Shown one piece after another: positions 10,391 to 22,450 of a DNA stretch of 64,000 nt; within the stretch, counting starts at the first letter, position 1; the number at the start of each line of letters is the position of its first letter. Below the pieces are notes generated by a model. The model was given only the letters and a program-made list of their open reading frames with translations, did not search any database and was not told the DNA's origin. The DNA comes from Cyclaneusma minus (Eukaryota > Ascomycota > Leotiomycetes > Marthamycetales > Marthamycetaceae), in the NCBI GenBank assembly GCA_037179335.1, contig JAKZHN010000006.1, positions 496,001-560,000 of the forward strand, in the 5' to 3' direction. The position numbers were made by a program, and so were the translations under genes.

Positions 10391-12459
10391 ATTTGTGGTC
10401 TGGATTCTGTCAGTTTGTCAATTGTGCTGGGACTTGAGCGTGAATGTTCGATTGGGGTTGCGGCTGTTTTGACCAAAGGCGGTTGCTCCGGGGCTGGTTC
10501 TCCTGAGAGGTTCTTCCAGCTCTGTCACGTACCTAGGTAAATACGGGAGCGACGAGGGGATGTTGGAAGGCTTGCGTTTGTTAGATTCCTGGCGCTCAGA
10601 ACAATTTCACTTCAGCTCACTTGCTCTGCTTCAGTCTTCAGGAAGCACTTTCAAATAAATGAAGAACGAGAGCTAAGCTCAATCGCCGCAGCAATAACTA
10701 CCCCTACCTAGGTATCCATCAAATCTCAGTCCAGAAGGCAGATAAACCGTCGGCGCCTGCTTCATGCGCAGCGTTGGTGTTACCCACTGAGTGGCGCATA
10801 TGAAGCGCATGTAACAGTCGAGGCCTATGATCGTAGACCGCTCTATGAAATCTGGTCGTGGATGAAGTCCCTTCTTCAAGCTTCGGCGTAAGACCTGCCA
10901 GACAATGATCGCGGCTCAAGCAGGCGCTACCTTCAGCTACAGCTTCAGCGAGAAGGCGCAGCCCACACGAAGCGCATGTAGCAGTTGGGCCACGATGATG
11001 GACCGTCGCAGCTGTCAGCAGAGCACGTCACAAATGGTAGGGCCAGCAGGCTGCAGACTGTTGCTGCGAATCTCCAGGCGCCTCGATATTGCTCACTGGA
11101 ACGCAAGGTCAACTGCGCGAAGCAGAGCAGAGGGGATTGCGCAGAGCAGAGCAAAGCAGACCGCAGATAGCAGTGCAGACCAGGGAATAGCCAGTTCTTG
11201 TTGCGAAGCTCCAGGCGCGTTGCCACAAGTCATCGTTGCAAAAGTCTCATCTTCAAGTCCCAGCTCGCGAGCCAAGCACTCAATGAAAAGAAACTCCCAG
11301 AGGGAGAGAGAAGAAATTAAAAATTGCGCCCGTGGAAACTCCGTAGAATGACCAATACCAAACCACGCCGCGCTGTGCAATGCAGGTGGTTCAATATGAT
11401 CCAGACCCAGCTTGAGCGGCCCAGATCCCGACAAGGTAAGTATGAGAAAGGAAAAGAAAAAGAGGAGGAAGAGGCGGGAGCTGGGCGTGGTTTTGTGCTC
11501 GAGCTGGCGCGCTAGGCGAGCGGGAAGTTTTAGCGTAGAACTGGAGGGCAAATTGTTTGCCAGCTGTTTGCTGCTGCCCGGATTATGGGCGATGCTGGGA
11601 GCCGGAAGAGGTGTTTGGCGGGCGGATGCAGTGAACCGCGGGAAAGAATGGCCGGCTCCGTCAGCTCCCAAGGGTTGTGGCGTCTTAGCCCCCAGTTTCC
11701 AATATTCCATTATATCTATCTCCAACGTTTTCTTTCTCCCTTTGCCTCTGCCTTTTCCCTTCATGAAATACCTCGAGCAAAACAAGTCTAGTTCGCCTGC
11801 AACTATACAAACTTTCCTTCTGGCCACAGCTCCCTGTTTCGCTCGGCCTACCGCAGCGATGGCTTACTCCTCAGTTCCTCATTCCCTCTAAGACCTAGTT
11901 AGTGGAGCCTCAGCTAAGCACAAGCAGAGCAAATGAGCAACGCAAGTTGAGAGCGTTGCTGTGACCGAGAGAGTGAATGATTAGACCCATGTTCTGCTTT
12001 GGGCTTCAGCCCGTGACACCAGCAAGCATCCAGTGTCTGGTTGTGAGCACACTGTTGTCCTCGATTCGACGGCTTTAGATCTGTGCTCGAGAAGCTTGAA
12101 TGATACCCTACCTACCTACTCAATTCATTGCACACAGCTTCTATTCGTTCACACCAACGTGACCGAGCCTACGATCCACTCGTCTGCTTCAACGTCCCCA
12201 CTAATTCATTACGACTAAAAACCGTGAGGTATCTTGATTCTCATATCAATTCTCTCTCTCATCTAGCAAAAAATCTACCACACCAAACTCCACGCTAAAC
12301 CAGCCATTTCTCAGCAGACTTGCCTCCCGCAGCTTCTTTTACCTCATCTTTCCGCGACCGATGGCTCTATACCTCCAACTTCTCATTCCCCACAATCCAC
12401 ACCAATCCCTCCCCTGCTTCGCCAATTCCACCACCAAGCCAACATACCCACTCCTCACT
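10391..12459. other. Intergenic region, no gene assigned
   Basis: No convincing coding sequence. 10755-10772 is an 18-base direct match to 9569-9586 upstream of the secreted-protein gene. Low-complexity GAGCAGAGCA-type sequence lies at about 11110-11170. A minus-strand frame at 11093-11827 is compositionally odd and was rejected. Confidence 0.4.
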
Positions 12460-15400
12460 CTATTCCTCCCCCTTTTCCCCGTCCTTCTTGCCCTTGCCGC
12501 TGCTGAACAGACCCTTCACACCATTGACCGCCATCCCCAGTCCCCCAAAAAGCGGCCCGAAGCCAAACGTCCACCCCCGAACCCTCACACTCCAAATAAA
12601 AAAATACACCAACCCCCAATTACTGCACACAAACGCCATGAAAATCCCAAAATACTTCCACTTGTCACTCGGCTCCAAGTTCAGGGTATGCAGATAATCC
12701 ACCCCCGTGCTATACTGACAATACCCACAATCCCTCATCGCACTTGGATTTGTCAGATACCCCGGCGTACTAGCCGCAAAAGCACCCGCATAATCTTGGC
12801 AGGTTTGGCCAGGCGGCGGATTGAAGTGCGCAGCTTCGGCATATGTACACTGCACCCTGATATCGCGAAGCGTGGCGGCGAGCACACCGCCGATCCAGTA
12901 GGTTGAGGGATTTAGGTAGTAGAGCCAGTAGCGCCAGAAGGGGGGTAGTTGGCTATAGGGGCGGACGACGCCGTTGAAGAGCGAGAAAACGACGAAAAAG
13001 AAGGGTAGCACGTTGCTAATAACGCTGAAGCTCGGAGCAAAAGCGCAAATCCATTGGCCCCATGAGGCTTGGAACAAGAAGAACAGCATACTCATCAAGA
13101 ACACATACCCCGCTGTGCTAGAATCCGTAGGCAGACCTGCAGGGTAGTACCAAAGCACCCAGTAAATCAGCGCGCCGATAATCGCAATTGGGATCTCCGT
13201 GACTATCTGTGCTGTGCAGAACGCAAACCAGCCGTAGATTCTTGACGGATATTCGCGTGCTTCCCACAGAGCGCGGTTTTGGTAGAATTTGGGGAGCACG
13301 GCGTTGACGATCGTGGGGGGAATGACGAGGATGAGGAAACAGCTGAAGAGTCGGTCTTGGAGGTCGGTAGTGGAGGTGCCGAGTTGCCAGAAGGTGAAGC
13401 CGTTGAAGATGCCGATGATGACGGAGGTGAAGAGCTTGCCGTAGTAGTAGGAGGGGTCGCGCCAGTGTTGGCGGAAGACGCGCTTGGTGAGCTCGATGGT
13501 CTGCAGGCCTACTGGTGCGGCGAAGGCGCGGGGGGTGATGTTGGAGTCGGTGGAGACTTTGGAGCGTTCAGACTTGATGCGAGCGATGTCGTCGATTACT
13601 TCCTTGGCTTCTTTGGAGTTGAGCCATTCGTCGTTCCAGTTGAGGCGCTTGCCGTCTTCGCGCTTTCCTCCCTTGGCGGCGGTCTCTAGGATGAATTCGG
13701 CGACGTTCTTGTTTGGGGGACACTGAACTCCCCTATCGGCAAAGTACTTGATGACAGCACTTCCATTGTCGCCAACTGGTCCAAAGTAGAAGGTATTCCC
13801 GCCGGGATTCAGAGCCAGAATCATATCGAACTGCTGAATCAAGATAGATGAAGGCTGATGAATCGTACAGATAATAGCCTGTCCAGCCCCTGACAGCTTT
13901 CGCAAGAAACGCACTATCGAGTAGGCAGACTGACTGTCGAGGCCAGAGGTAGGCTCATCGAGGAAGAGCAACAAGCTTGGCTTCGCCGCCAGCTCAACAC
14001 CGATCGTGACACGTTTTTTCTGTTCCACACCAAGACACCTAATCAAAGCATCTTGCATATCGCCCAGCTCCAGAAGATCAACGATCTTGTCAACATATGC
14101 CAACTTCTCAGCTTTCGGTGTGTCGGCATCTTGACGCAGCAGGGCGGAAAACTCCAGGGCTTCGCGGATAGTTGCAGTACCGTCGTGCAGATCCATCTGC
14201 TCACAAAATCCGGTTCCACGTTGGAAGGCGATATCAAGCGGACGGCCATCGACAAGCATATCTCCACGAACTATACCTGTCTTTTGTCGTTGGGCCAAGG
14301 TATTGAGTAAAGTCGTCTTACCAGCACCCGAAGCTCCCATGAGAGCCACCATAAGTCCAGGCTTAGCATAGCCGTTGATTTTGTTCAGAATCTTCTTCTC
14401 GCCACCCAGATAAGGCACCGTGTACTCAACATTCTCCCAAGTGAAGACACTTTCGGAGTTCGAAATTTCTTTCAAAGCATCCTCTTCTCTAGTCTTCTGC
14501 TCTGCAAGCGCTGCTTCGTTCGACGAGCTTTGACTGGCTACGGCCCCCTTCTCCTCATCATTCGGAGCAGACTCAGCCTTGAGCTTGTTCTTCGACTTCT
14601 TCGACTTCTTGAACTCAAGGGCTCCGCCGCCGCCAGCTGAGAAGTTGAAGAACTCCGTTGCGAATGCTGTGACCAGGATGTAGAGGACTGCGAAAGCGAC
14701 CAGGACCCCGAAGTTTCGCCACAGGTGAGAACGTGTGTATTGGTAGGTCGTTGCCAGATAAGTCGTTCCACTCACATCGAGCCGGCCAAGCTGTGCTCCG
14801 GTGACAGCACAACCCTGGTAAGCAGGGTTTGTATATCCAGGCCCACTAGGAACGATCTGCGCGTCGGCACAAGCCAATGTTCGACCAGCAAATTCGTTTG
14901 TCAAGACTGCCTCGAAGGCATAAGAGATTGGATTTATCTGTCTTGATATTAGCACAAGCCAATCAATTTGTACAACAGTATCGAGCAACACTTACGTAAA
15001 AAATCCATCCAAACCAGATATAGTCCTGAACAAGTTGAGGCTTCGGAATCACATAGCCAGTGAAAATAATCAACAGGTTCAGGCCAATACCCGAGAATCT
15101 CACAGCATCGTCGATAGTCGGCGAGAGGGCCGCGAAAGCTCTGTACAATGCAGTGATGGTGATCGTGGTTGTATAGACGAAGAGCATATAGATGAAAAAC
15201 TTCCCAGCCTCGACGTCTAGTCCAGTCATGAAATACATGATTACGGTGAAAACAGCGACCTGGACGAAGAGGAGAGGAAAATCTTGGATGACACGGGCTA
15301 CCACGACAGCACTGGGTCGATAGAATGCATAGTCGTGGTGTCGAGCGACGATGGATCTACCGGAGACTGCCTTCATCAACTCGGCCAGCTGCAACCAACC

Positions 15401-17255
15401 CTTTGAGTATGTCAGCACAGAGTCTTCAAATGGGTGCAAGATACCTGACTTGACTTACCAGAAACAAGATCGAAAAGAACAAACTCCCACCCCTCGAGAA
15501 ATTCCCCTCGGTATTAAGCGGCTGTCCATAAAACAGACTCCCCACAATCAATCCATTAGAAACAATAATGAAAGCCTTAGTATAAAGCGTTGTCTTGTCT
15601 CCCCACGTCAACCAAAACTCTCTCCTCGTACAAGCCAGAACCTGTCTCACGAAAGAGACAGTGTAATTGCTCTTCTTCGACACCGTCCGACTCTTGCCCT
15701 CTCTTACAGCATCAATAAACTCTTTCGCATCTTGCCGATCCGATTCCTCGATTTCACGTTCGTACTGCTCTACCTGGTCAATAACACGCTTGAAGGCGTC
15801 GGATTCCTTGTAGGCTTTTTCAAGCTCGATCGGGCCTTTGGGGATGGGACCTTCGAAATCGTCTCTGTATCTGCGTTCGGTGGGATCTGTACAGGCGGTC
15901 AGGAAATCGGCAGTGGTCATGCGATCGGGACAGTAGTAGCCGAGGCTTTCAAAGTAGGCTTTTGCTTCGCCCGCAGGGCCTTGGTAGACCATACGGCCTT
16001 CGTCGATCACTAAGACTTTGTCCATGAGCTTGTAGATTCCCTCGCCGGCTTGGTAAAGTGTAACGAGGGTTGTGCGGTCAGAGATGTCTGTCATGACACG
16101 TAGGGAGTTGGCGTAGTCGAGCGCTGTTGACGAGTCCAGACCTCTTGTGGAGTTGTCCCATGCTACGACTGTAGACTTTGTAGCGAGGGTTTCGGCGATG
16201 GAGACACGCTTCCGTTCACCGCCAGAAATACCACGCACAAAAGCATCTCCGACGAGGGTGTGACGAGTATGGCTAATGCCGAACATTTTCAAGAGAGCAG
16301 TGATCATGACAGGAATATCGTCCTTCTCGCCCTTTTTCGTCTTGTTGAGCAGCGAAAACTCCAGCGTTTGGCCTGTTGTCAAGGTTGCCATATGTTCGTC
16401 GTCTTCAGGATTGTACGCCACCTCTCCCCTGAACTGTGAGTTTTGTTCCTTGGCTGAGATACCACCATAATGGACCTCTCCTAGCACTTCTGCAAATCCG
16501 TCTCGCTTGTTGGTTACCGCCTTCAAAAACGTACTACAACCCGAACCAGGTCTTCCAAGTACGAGCATCATCTCGCCGTTCCTCACCAATCCCGTGAAAT
16601 CGTGTATCAGATCCCGTTTCTCGCCGTGACTACCTGGAGCTGGCAGTCCGGGTATGAATCGCGAAAGAATCTTGTAAAGATCGGGGCCAAATGTGCCGAC
16701 AACAGCGGAAGGCAGAGTCTTGACGAACGTCGAAGTAGCACCCACTCCCCTGACAGTGAGATTCTTGAATACAAGTCCAACCTTCTTTGCAGATTGTCCC
16801 TGAGCTCTTTTCTCAAAGTGTCCTTCTTTCAAGAATGCACCAAGTTGAAACTCTTCCTCGTCTTGCTGTGCTCCACCCTCATCCTCCTCTTTATCACGCT
16901 CTTGCGCCTCCAGATCCTCGGTATCCCGGGTGCTGCTCTGACGACGAGCACGCCTGGAATTGGCTGTACTCTTCTGTGTCGCTTTGCTTCTTGTTCTCGA
17001 CAGCTCGGACATGTGTGTCCGCAGCTCCTCGAATTCCTGCAAAGCTTCTCGGAGATGGACCGGTCCACCCTGGTCCCGCTCTCCCCATGTGCCATCCTCT
17101 CCGGCGTCTTTTCGGGATGTTGTACTTTCTGAGGAGTCACCGGAAGGGTTTTTGGGCGCACGATTCGTCTCGTCGACATTGTGTAGAGGAATCCCGTTGC
17201 CTTCGTGACCTTCGACGCGTTCCCTGAACATGCTGGGATGAGTTAGTAACTCCAT
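12460..17255 (-). CDS. ABC-G (PDR-type) full-size drug-efflux transporter
   Basis: Three exons, 17255-15459, 15400-14996 and 14937-12460, all phase 0, giving about 1559 aa. Order: nucleotide-binding domain 1, six membrane spans, domain 2, six spans, the reversed layout typical of fungal PDR pumps. Walker A1 is GRPGSGCST near residue 234, with Cys in place of the catalytic Lys as in the family's degenerate first site. Its signature is VSGGE-like (ISGGERKRVS). Walker A2 is the canonical GASGAGKTT near 935, paired with the degenerate signature LGVEQ and LFLDEPTSGLDSQ. The protein is expected in the plasma membrane exporting hydrophobic compounds such as azoles. An alternative start exists: a short upstream exon from the ATG at 17358 (MWSSHSDR) can splice into the frame just before MFRERVEGHEG. 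Confidence 0.95.
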
Positions 17256-17358
17256 CTTGCAATTTGGAGAATTGAAGCGGAGAAGGGGTGGAAATTTCAG
17301 AATTGGGGAGAATTTGAAATCCAGAAGGAGCGTACCGATCAGAGTGGCTGCTCCACAT

Positions 17359-18515
17359 GCTGGCGGTATTTAGGGGAGCACGACGTCCCGCGTTGCCAGG
17401 GTTGTATGGAGGATTGATTGGTAAGTTCGATCGGATTGGCCTCGCTTCAACTTGAGAGGATGTCCAATCGTGTGGTTGTTGACCACTGGAAAGAAGGTAC
17501 CTATGCAGAGTACGAACGGGAAACAGAAGCACGGCACGTTGTGGCACGGAAGGAAAAGAAGGGCAGGACAAAAGGGCGACCTTTCAGAAGATAGAGAGAG
17601 AAAGGTCTGGACCTACGGATCCATTCTTGCTAGCTCCCCACCAGAGTTTGACATGCCGAGATCCTTTTTTGCGAATTTAGCGTCCTAGTCATCCTTTGCT
17701 TGATAATATTCATGGTGTGTTGGTGGGGGTTAGCTGTTACGCTGTGCTGGAGCTGATTAGAAATGCGGCTAACAGAGTTGCACTACAGTTGAGCAGCAAA
17801 CGAGAAGGGACATGGAAAAGGTAAAATGGTGCGATGACGACACAACACGGCAATTCACTTGGGATCTCTGTGGGCCGCCACTGCCAGAAGTGACCTTGAA
17901 GGTTCTCCAAATAATCCAATCGACGAATCAGGTAGTGGCTAACGGAGGCTTTTCTCCATCAGTCGCGGGATTAGAGTTGGCCCTTGTATCGGAACATCGC
18001 CGGACCATCGACAGATATGGCGCTAATGCTGTCACATTCCCGCGCTGACAGCACAAAAGGGCGTCTTCTTCCACAAATCTGACCTTCGTTGAGTCGTGAT
18101 GGACTCATGATTGCCATTCGTAAGTCATGATTGCCATGTTCAATCGTGGCATGTGAAACAGACTCGGGCTTTTGGCTGTAGCAGCAGAAGTACATGTACT
18201 TGTTAGTTCTGCTGCCTCCGGCCCCTTCCCGATCCGCTCAGAGCTCGTCAGGTCGAGGTTCAACGACTATGAATGATGATTTATTGATAATGGTACTGCG
18301 CTGCAGTATAAAGATAAGAAGATCAGAGCAAGAATGCCGTATTCGGCTATTTCAATCCTCCCTTTCCTTGCAGCCATCCCTTGTAGCCAACCTCCGGAGC
18401 CTCCTTTTTCGTGGACGAGGCTGTGCTCATAAAACAACGCAAGAATCATCCTTCAGCTGAAGGGAAATGTTGTCCACATATATGTCCGAGTTGAGGATGC
18501 GCGGGCATATCAGGG
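17359..18515. other. Promoter side of the ABC transporter, no gene
   Basis: Contains the 5' region of the minus-strand transporter and the 3' side of the minus-strand Ser/Thr-rich gene. A short direct repeat (GTCATGATTGCCAT) occurs twice near 18103-18140. Otherwise nothing seen. Confidence 0.35.
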
Positions 18516-19712
18516 CTAATTCAAAGTTGCTGCCAAAGTGATATCCGTGACCACGCTTAACGAAGAGACCATCTCTGAGCTAGTGTCCGTGGCGGAAGAG
18601 CTAGACACGTCGGTGGATGAGCTGGAAGAACTGATTGTGCTTGTGGAGCTGGACAGGGTGGTGGAGGAGCTGAAGTTTGAAAATGGGAGCGCGGATGAAA
18701 CCAAAGCCGAAGAAGTAGGCATAGAGGGTCCAGAGGGAAAATCGTATGTTGTAGTTGCCGTCGTTGGACGTGAATTCAGGGCAAATCCGGAGCTCGCCCC
18801 TGTTGGCATGCCAGACACGACGCTAAGAGACGGGCTTGATAGGCCTGATGAAGCGGAATTGTATGTGGATTGGGATGGGCTTGGAATGGCAATAACTCCA
18901 GCAGAGCTCCCATCTGGTCCTTGAGATGCCGAGCTGATATCTGCTGGAGGCGAGAGAGGCGTAGTTGTCGCCGAACTTGAAATCGTAATGTCGGATGACG
19001 ACAAGCTGGCGGATGTAGATAATGAGATGCTAGTAGAGGCGGCGAGTGGGCGGCTGGCCGCTTGACTCTCGGTAGCGGTTACGGGGCAAATGGTGGTATA
19101 GTCGATGACTGTATCAGTGACTATCTTACCGGCGGATGTGTAGGTAAACGTAGCATAGACGATGGACGTAGTCGATTCCGTGGAGCTGTGTTCAGCGCTG
19201 CTCAGAGGTGTGCTGGTCACCTGATTCTCGGCAGCGGTTACGGGGACGACATTCGCGACAGATGCGGCGCTGTTGGAGCTGCTGGGGGTCGAGCCAGCTT
19301 TGATGCTGCTTGGCTTGACATGGACGGTCGAGTACAAAGTGATAGTGGAGGTGCTGGTGGTGGTCAACTCCTCGGTGTAAGTAGTCGTAGCATAGGCAAC
19401 GGATGTGGTCAACTTTGTGGAGCTCGCCTCAGGAGAGCTCAACGTTGAGTCTGATTCGGGCGATACGGTAGCCGCGTTGCCAGCAACATAGGCAGTAGTT
19501 GTGGCGATATCGAACAGCCATGACTGCGACGTGGAGGTCGACGATGTTTCGTCGCAAGGACAAACGAATAGAGAGCGTGTACGAGTCTCAGTGACGGTGG
19601 CTTGAGCCAACTCGTTTCCCACCAGGAGTAGCAGAGCGAGCGACCGAAGAGCCATCATTGATAGCATTGCAAAAAGATTCAAAAGAACGGACGATGCCTC
19701 AGGGACATACAA
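18516..19712 (-). CDS. Ser/Thr-rich secreted or cell-surface protein
   Basis: Single frame of 398 aa. A hydrophobic signal peptide (MMALRSLALLLLVGNELAQA) lies near the N-terminus. The start at 19667 (MLSMMALRS) is a better fit to a signal peptide than the first ATG at 19712, which adds 15 residues. Only two cysteines, in VCPCDE, directly follow the signal peptide. The rest is very rich in Ser and Thr with two diverged copies of a block containing VVPVTAAENQVTS / TICPVTATESQAAS and TTSIVYATFTYTS / TTSVAYATTTYTE, indicating internal duplication. Such composition predicts heavy O-mannosylation and a cell-wall or extracellular place. There is no hydrophobic C-terminal tail, so a GPI anchor is not supported. 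Specific function unknown. Confidence 0.65.
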   Translation of the reverse strand: MYVPEASSVLLNLFAMLSMMALRSLALLLLVGNELAQATVTETRTRSLFVCPCDETSSTSTSQSWLFDIATTTAYVAGNAATVSPESDSTLSSPEASSTKLTTSVAYATTTYTEELTTTSTSTITLYSTVHVKPSSIKAGSTPSSSNSAASVANVVPVTAAENQVTSTPLSSAEHSSTESTTSIVYATFTYTSAGKIVTDTVIDYTTICPVTATESQAASRPLAASTSISLSTSASLSSSDITISSSATTTPLSPPADISSASQGPDGSSAGVIAIPSPSQSTYNSASSGLSSPSLSVVSGMPTGASSGFALNSRPTTATTTYDFPSGPSMPTSSALVSSALPFSNFSSSTTLSSSTSTISSSSSSTDVSSSSATDTSSEMVSSLSVVTDITLAATLN

Positions 19713-20818
19713 GCAAAAGAAGGTGGGAATGAGAGAAAGGGTAGAACACTTCCTGAAGGAAACGTGGAAACATGATCTCTATATTCATTTTGCGTGAACA
19801 TACCTGCCCTCCTACCTAGAGTAATGGATTCATCTCATGCAATTTACCAATTTCGAATTTGGTGGGGCTTGGCAGAGTTCGAGACCCCGCAGAGCGTAGA
19901 AGCAAACTCCACTTCGAGAGGCTTTCCGCAAGATGAGAACTCCTTGTCTGCAAAATCGCGATGTTAATCAGGGTGTTTAGTGTTGCGCCACAAGACGCCA
20001 TGAGAAAACTGGTCTCCATTCGCCCAGTTGACGGAATTGGAACGGGTGAGGACTGAAGTAGTTGCAATGGATTCCGATTGGGCTTTGAGCCAGAAGAAAA
20101 GAGGGACGCCGCTGTGTCGAACGAATTCTGGAAGGGAAGATGTTTTGGTGAGACCGCAAGGTCGAGGACGAAGCTTGGGAAAACATAGTCGCAGACTCAG
20201 CTGTGCACTTGGGTCGCCATGGGGTCAATGCGCTAATTCAGGGGCCGCTAGACGTACAGCCGCCCACCACTGATCAGACTCCAGGAATACATGTACTTCA
20301 AGGAAAGGGGCGTTCCCCAGCTGCTAGCAGCCAGACACGCACTTGGCAGGTTAGAATAGTTCTCTGCTTATCGGATAGCCCCGAGTTATGACTGACAACC
20401 CGGGGTCTTGGCTTAAAAAGGCTCCGCTCCTTACTCACTAATCGACTACCCGCTGGGCCCCTACCCATGAATGACCGGTTACTGTGTCTATCCTAGTGAT
20501 CCCAACATTGGGTCAGGGGGGGGGGGGATCTAATTTGCTGCCTTCGTATTGAATGAGAGAATCCCAAGTAATCGATGACAGACAATCCGGGCAGATAGAA
20601 ACGATCGGAGTAATTGAAAGCGTGGATGATGTTTTCGGAAGTGCATCTCATTGGCAGAAAAAGCACTATGAGTGCAATCTGTATCTTTCTGTAGCAAAAT
20701 CTGAGAAGCGAGAGAAATTATGGGGTATCATACAAACATAACTAACATCTTCCCTCGTACTCAGCTTTTGAACTCCAAATGTCAAATGACCGCTTCGAAC
20801 TGCGTCGGATTTTCCTGC
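19713..20818. other. Intergenic region with a 12-base G run
   Basis: No gene seen. A run of twelve G residues lies at 20516-20527. The sequence around 20417 (GGCTTAAAAAGGCTCC) is weakly TATA-like. Confidence 0.35.
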
Positions 20819-22133
20819 CTACAACGCAGTCTCGCTTTTTGCTTCTTCCTCCTTGATCTCATTATAGATCTGTCGAATCCCAAAGCCCACCTCAATAGTA
20901 ATCAGAATGATAATGATCCACTCCAACCTCGAGCTATGATTAGCGCCCATCACCTCCCTCAAAATACTCGCAATCTCCTGCGCATAAGTCATTTTCTCAT
21001 TCAGCGTCTTGATCCTCACATTGACATCAAGTGCCATGCTGACTTGATCGTACACATCCTCGAGGCCAAGTTCGTGTCTGCTGTCCCAGAAGAGATCAGG
21101 TAGAGAATCTGTGAGTTCGGAGTAGTGATTTAGTTGAGCCCGGAGGTGGAGAAGTTCGCCGGTCTTTTGGAGAACGAAGGATTGGTTGAAGGGGAGGCGG
21201 TGGCCGCGGGATAGCTCTTTGGGGATGTTACGGGTCGAGTCGAAATAGTCTTGGAGCATGGTTTCGAGGACGGCGAGTTTCGTGGAGCGGGCGAGACCGG
21301 AGGAGAAGGCGATTTTGGTTAGAGTGGAGTCGACATTGCCTCTGGAAGATGATATTAATAAAGAATTAAAAAAGTGGATGTACGAGTACTGACCCAGATT
21401 TGTCCTCTGACGGGTGGTCGCTCTTGGTGCCCAGGTATATCACGTCTCCTTTGATAGCACTTGTGTCTCTACTCGGGTCCTCGCGAAATTCCATGTATTC
21501 CATTTCCAACTGATCGATCTGCGGTATGATGGCGGCTGGCAGCAGTATTTTGGTAGCCAGGTCTGTCACGACGTCTTCTTCCAACGACCAAGCTACCAAC
21601 GATCCAGATGGGAAGACGAAAATGTCACCGTTATTCGCACCTCTCGCATGCACCACCTGCTCGGGCAAGAAGTCGGTCTTGTGCGGGTCAATGGTAAAAC
21701 CATGGGCTCTCAGGATCCGCATCACCTCTTCCATGTCGAATTGATCTGCCACGCAGATGGCAGTAACCTTGGCACTTCCATCTTGGACAGGCGTTGCTTT
21801 CTCGGTATGTCTGCCAACATTTGCTCGTGATCGTTGGGCTTCGACGGCGACTCGGCGGAGGGAAGTCTTGCCCGGAGGTTGACGATTCGGTTTCCGTTTG
21901 TGGTTTTGTTGCGTTGACTTTGAGTCGGAATTTTGAGAGAAATTTTGAGAGGAGTTCTGCTGGGAATTCTGCTGTTGGAGAGCAGCATTGGAGGTAAAGA
22001 AATTTCTCTTGCGGGGAGAGAAATTATTGGGACTCTGGTGTAGACATCTTAGAGCTCGTGATGCTGGATCATTGCAAGGTCTCTTGGTGGAGGCGGCGAC
22101 AAGCTGCCGTCGCAGGCAATGGGTGGCCTGCAT
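20819..22133 (-). CDS. Mitochondrial DUF155 protein, RMND1/Mrx10-like
   Basis: Two exons, 22133-21394 and 21341-20819, joined in phase 2, giving 420 aa. The N-terminus is Arg/Ser/Asn-rich with no acids (CLRRQLVAAS, RALRCLHQS) and RNFFTS, a typical mitochondrial presequence. The DUF155 (RMD1/RMND1) core follows: VADQFDMEEVMRIL, DIFVFPSGSLVAWSL, then AFSSGLARSTKLAVLE, MTYAQEIASILREVMGANHSSRLEW. A single membrane span (WIIIILITIEVGFGI) lies close to the C-terminus, as in the family. Yeast Mrx10 and human RMND1 are inner-membrane proteins linked to mitochondrial translation. The gene is divergent from VPS41 with 317 bases between the starts. Confidence 0.9.
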
Positions 22134-22450
22134 ATCTGGGACGAGATTGATGTTGGTTGCGACAGTCCGTTTGTATCAAGAGTGTGAAGAATTATCAGAT
22201 GTCATTCTCTTGTGCCACCACCAAAAGTTGAAGCTCCATCAAAATTAATTAAAGCCGGCGCGGGCCGAAGCACCTTAAGCTCTCGGCGCGTCATCGAGCA
22301 GGCACTCTGCAACCGACAGCAGGCACCCCTAGCGACAGGAACCTAAGACATCTACAGCGGCACCCAGGCGCGAAGTTATTCACCTTCCGGATGCCTCCTT
22401 GCGACAACCAATAACGCCATGGTGTGAAGGAAGACACCACATTCGCAAAG
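22134..22450. promoter_or_regulatory. Shared divergent promoter region (Mrx10-like / VPS41)
   Basis: Both flanking genes read outward from this 317-base gap, so it must hold both promoters. I see no clear TATA box. Promoter role is inferred from gene orientation alone. Confidence 0.5.

Noticed and set aside
11093..11827. 244-codon minus-strand frame
   Set aside because: Composition follows low-complexity GAGCAGAGCA sequence and Ser/Leu runs; no domain; overlapped by equal frames on the other strand.
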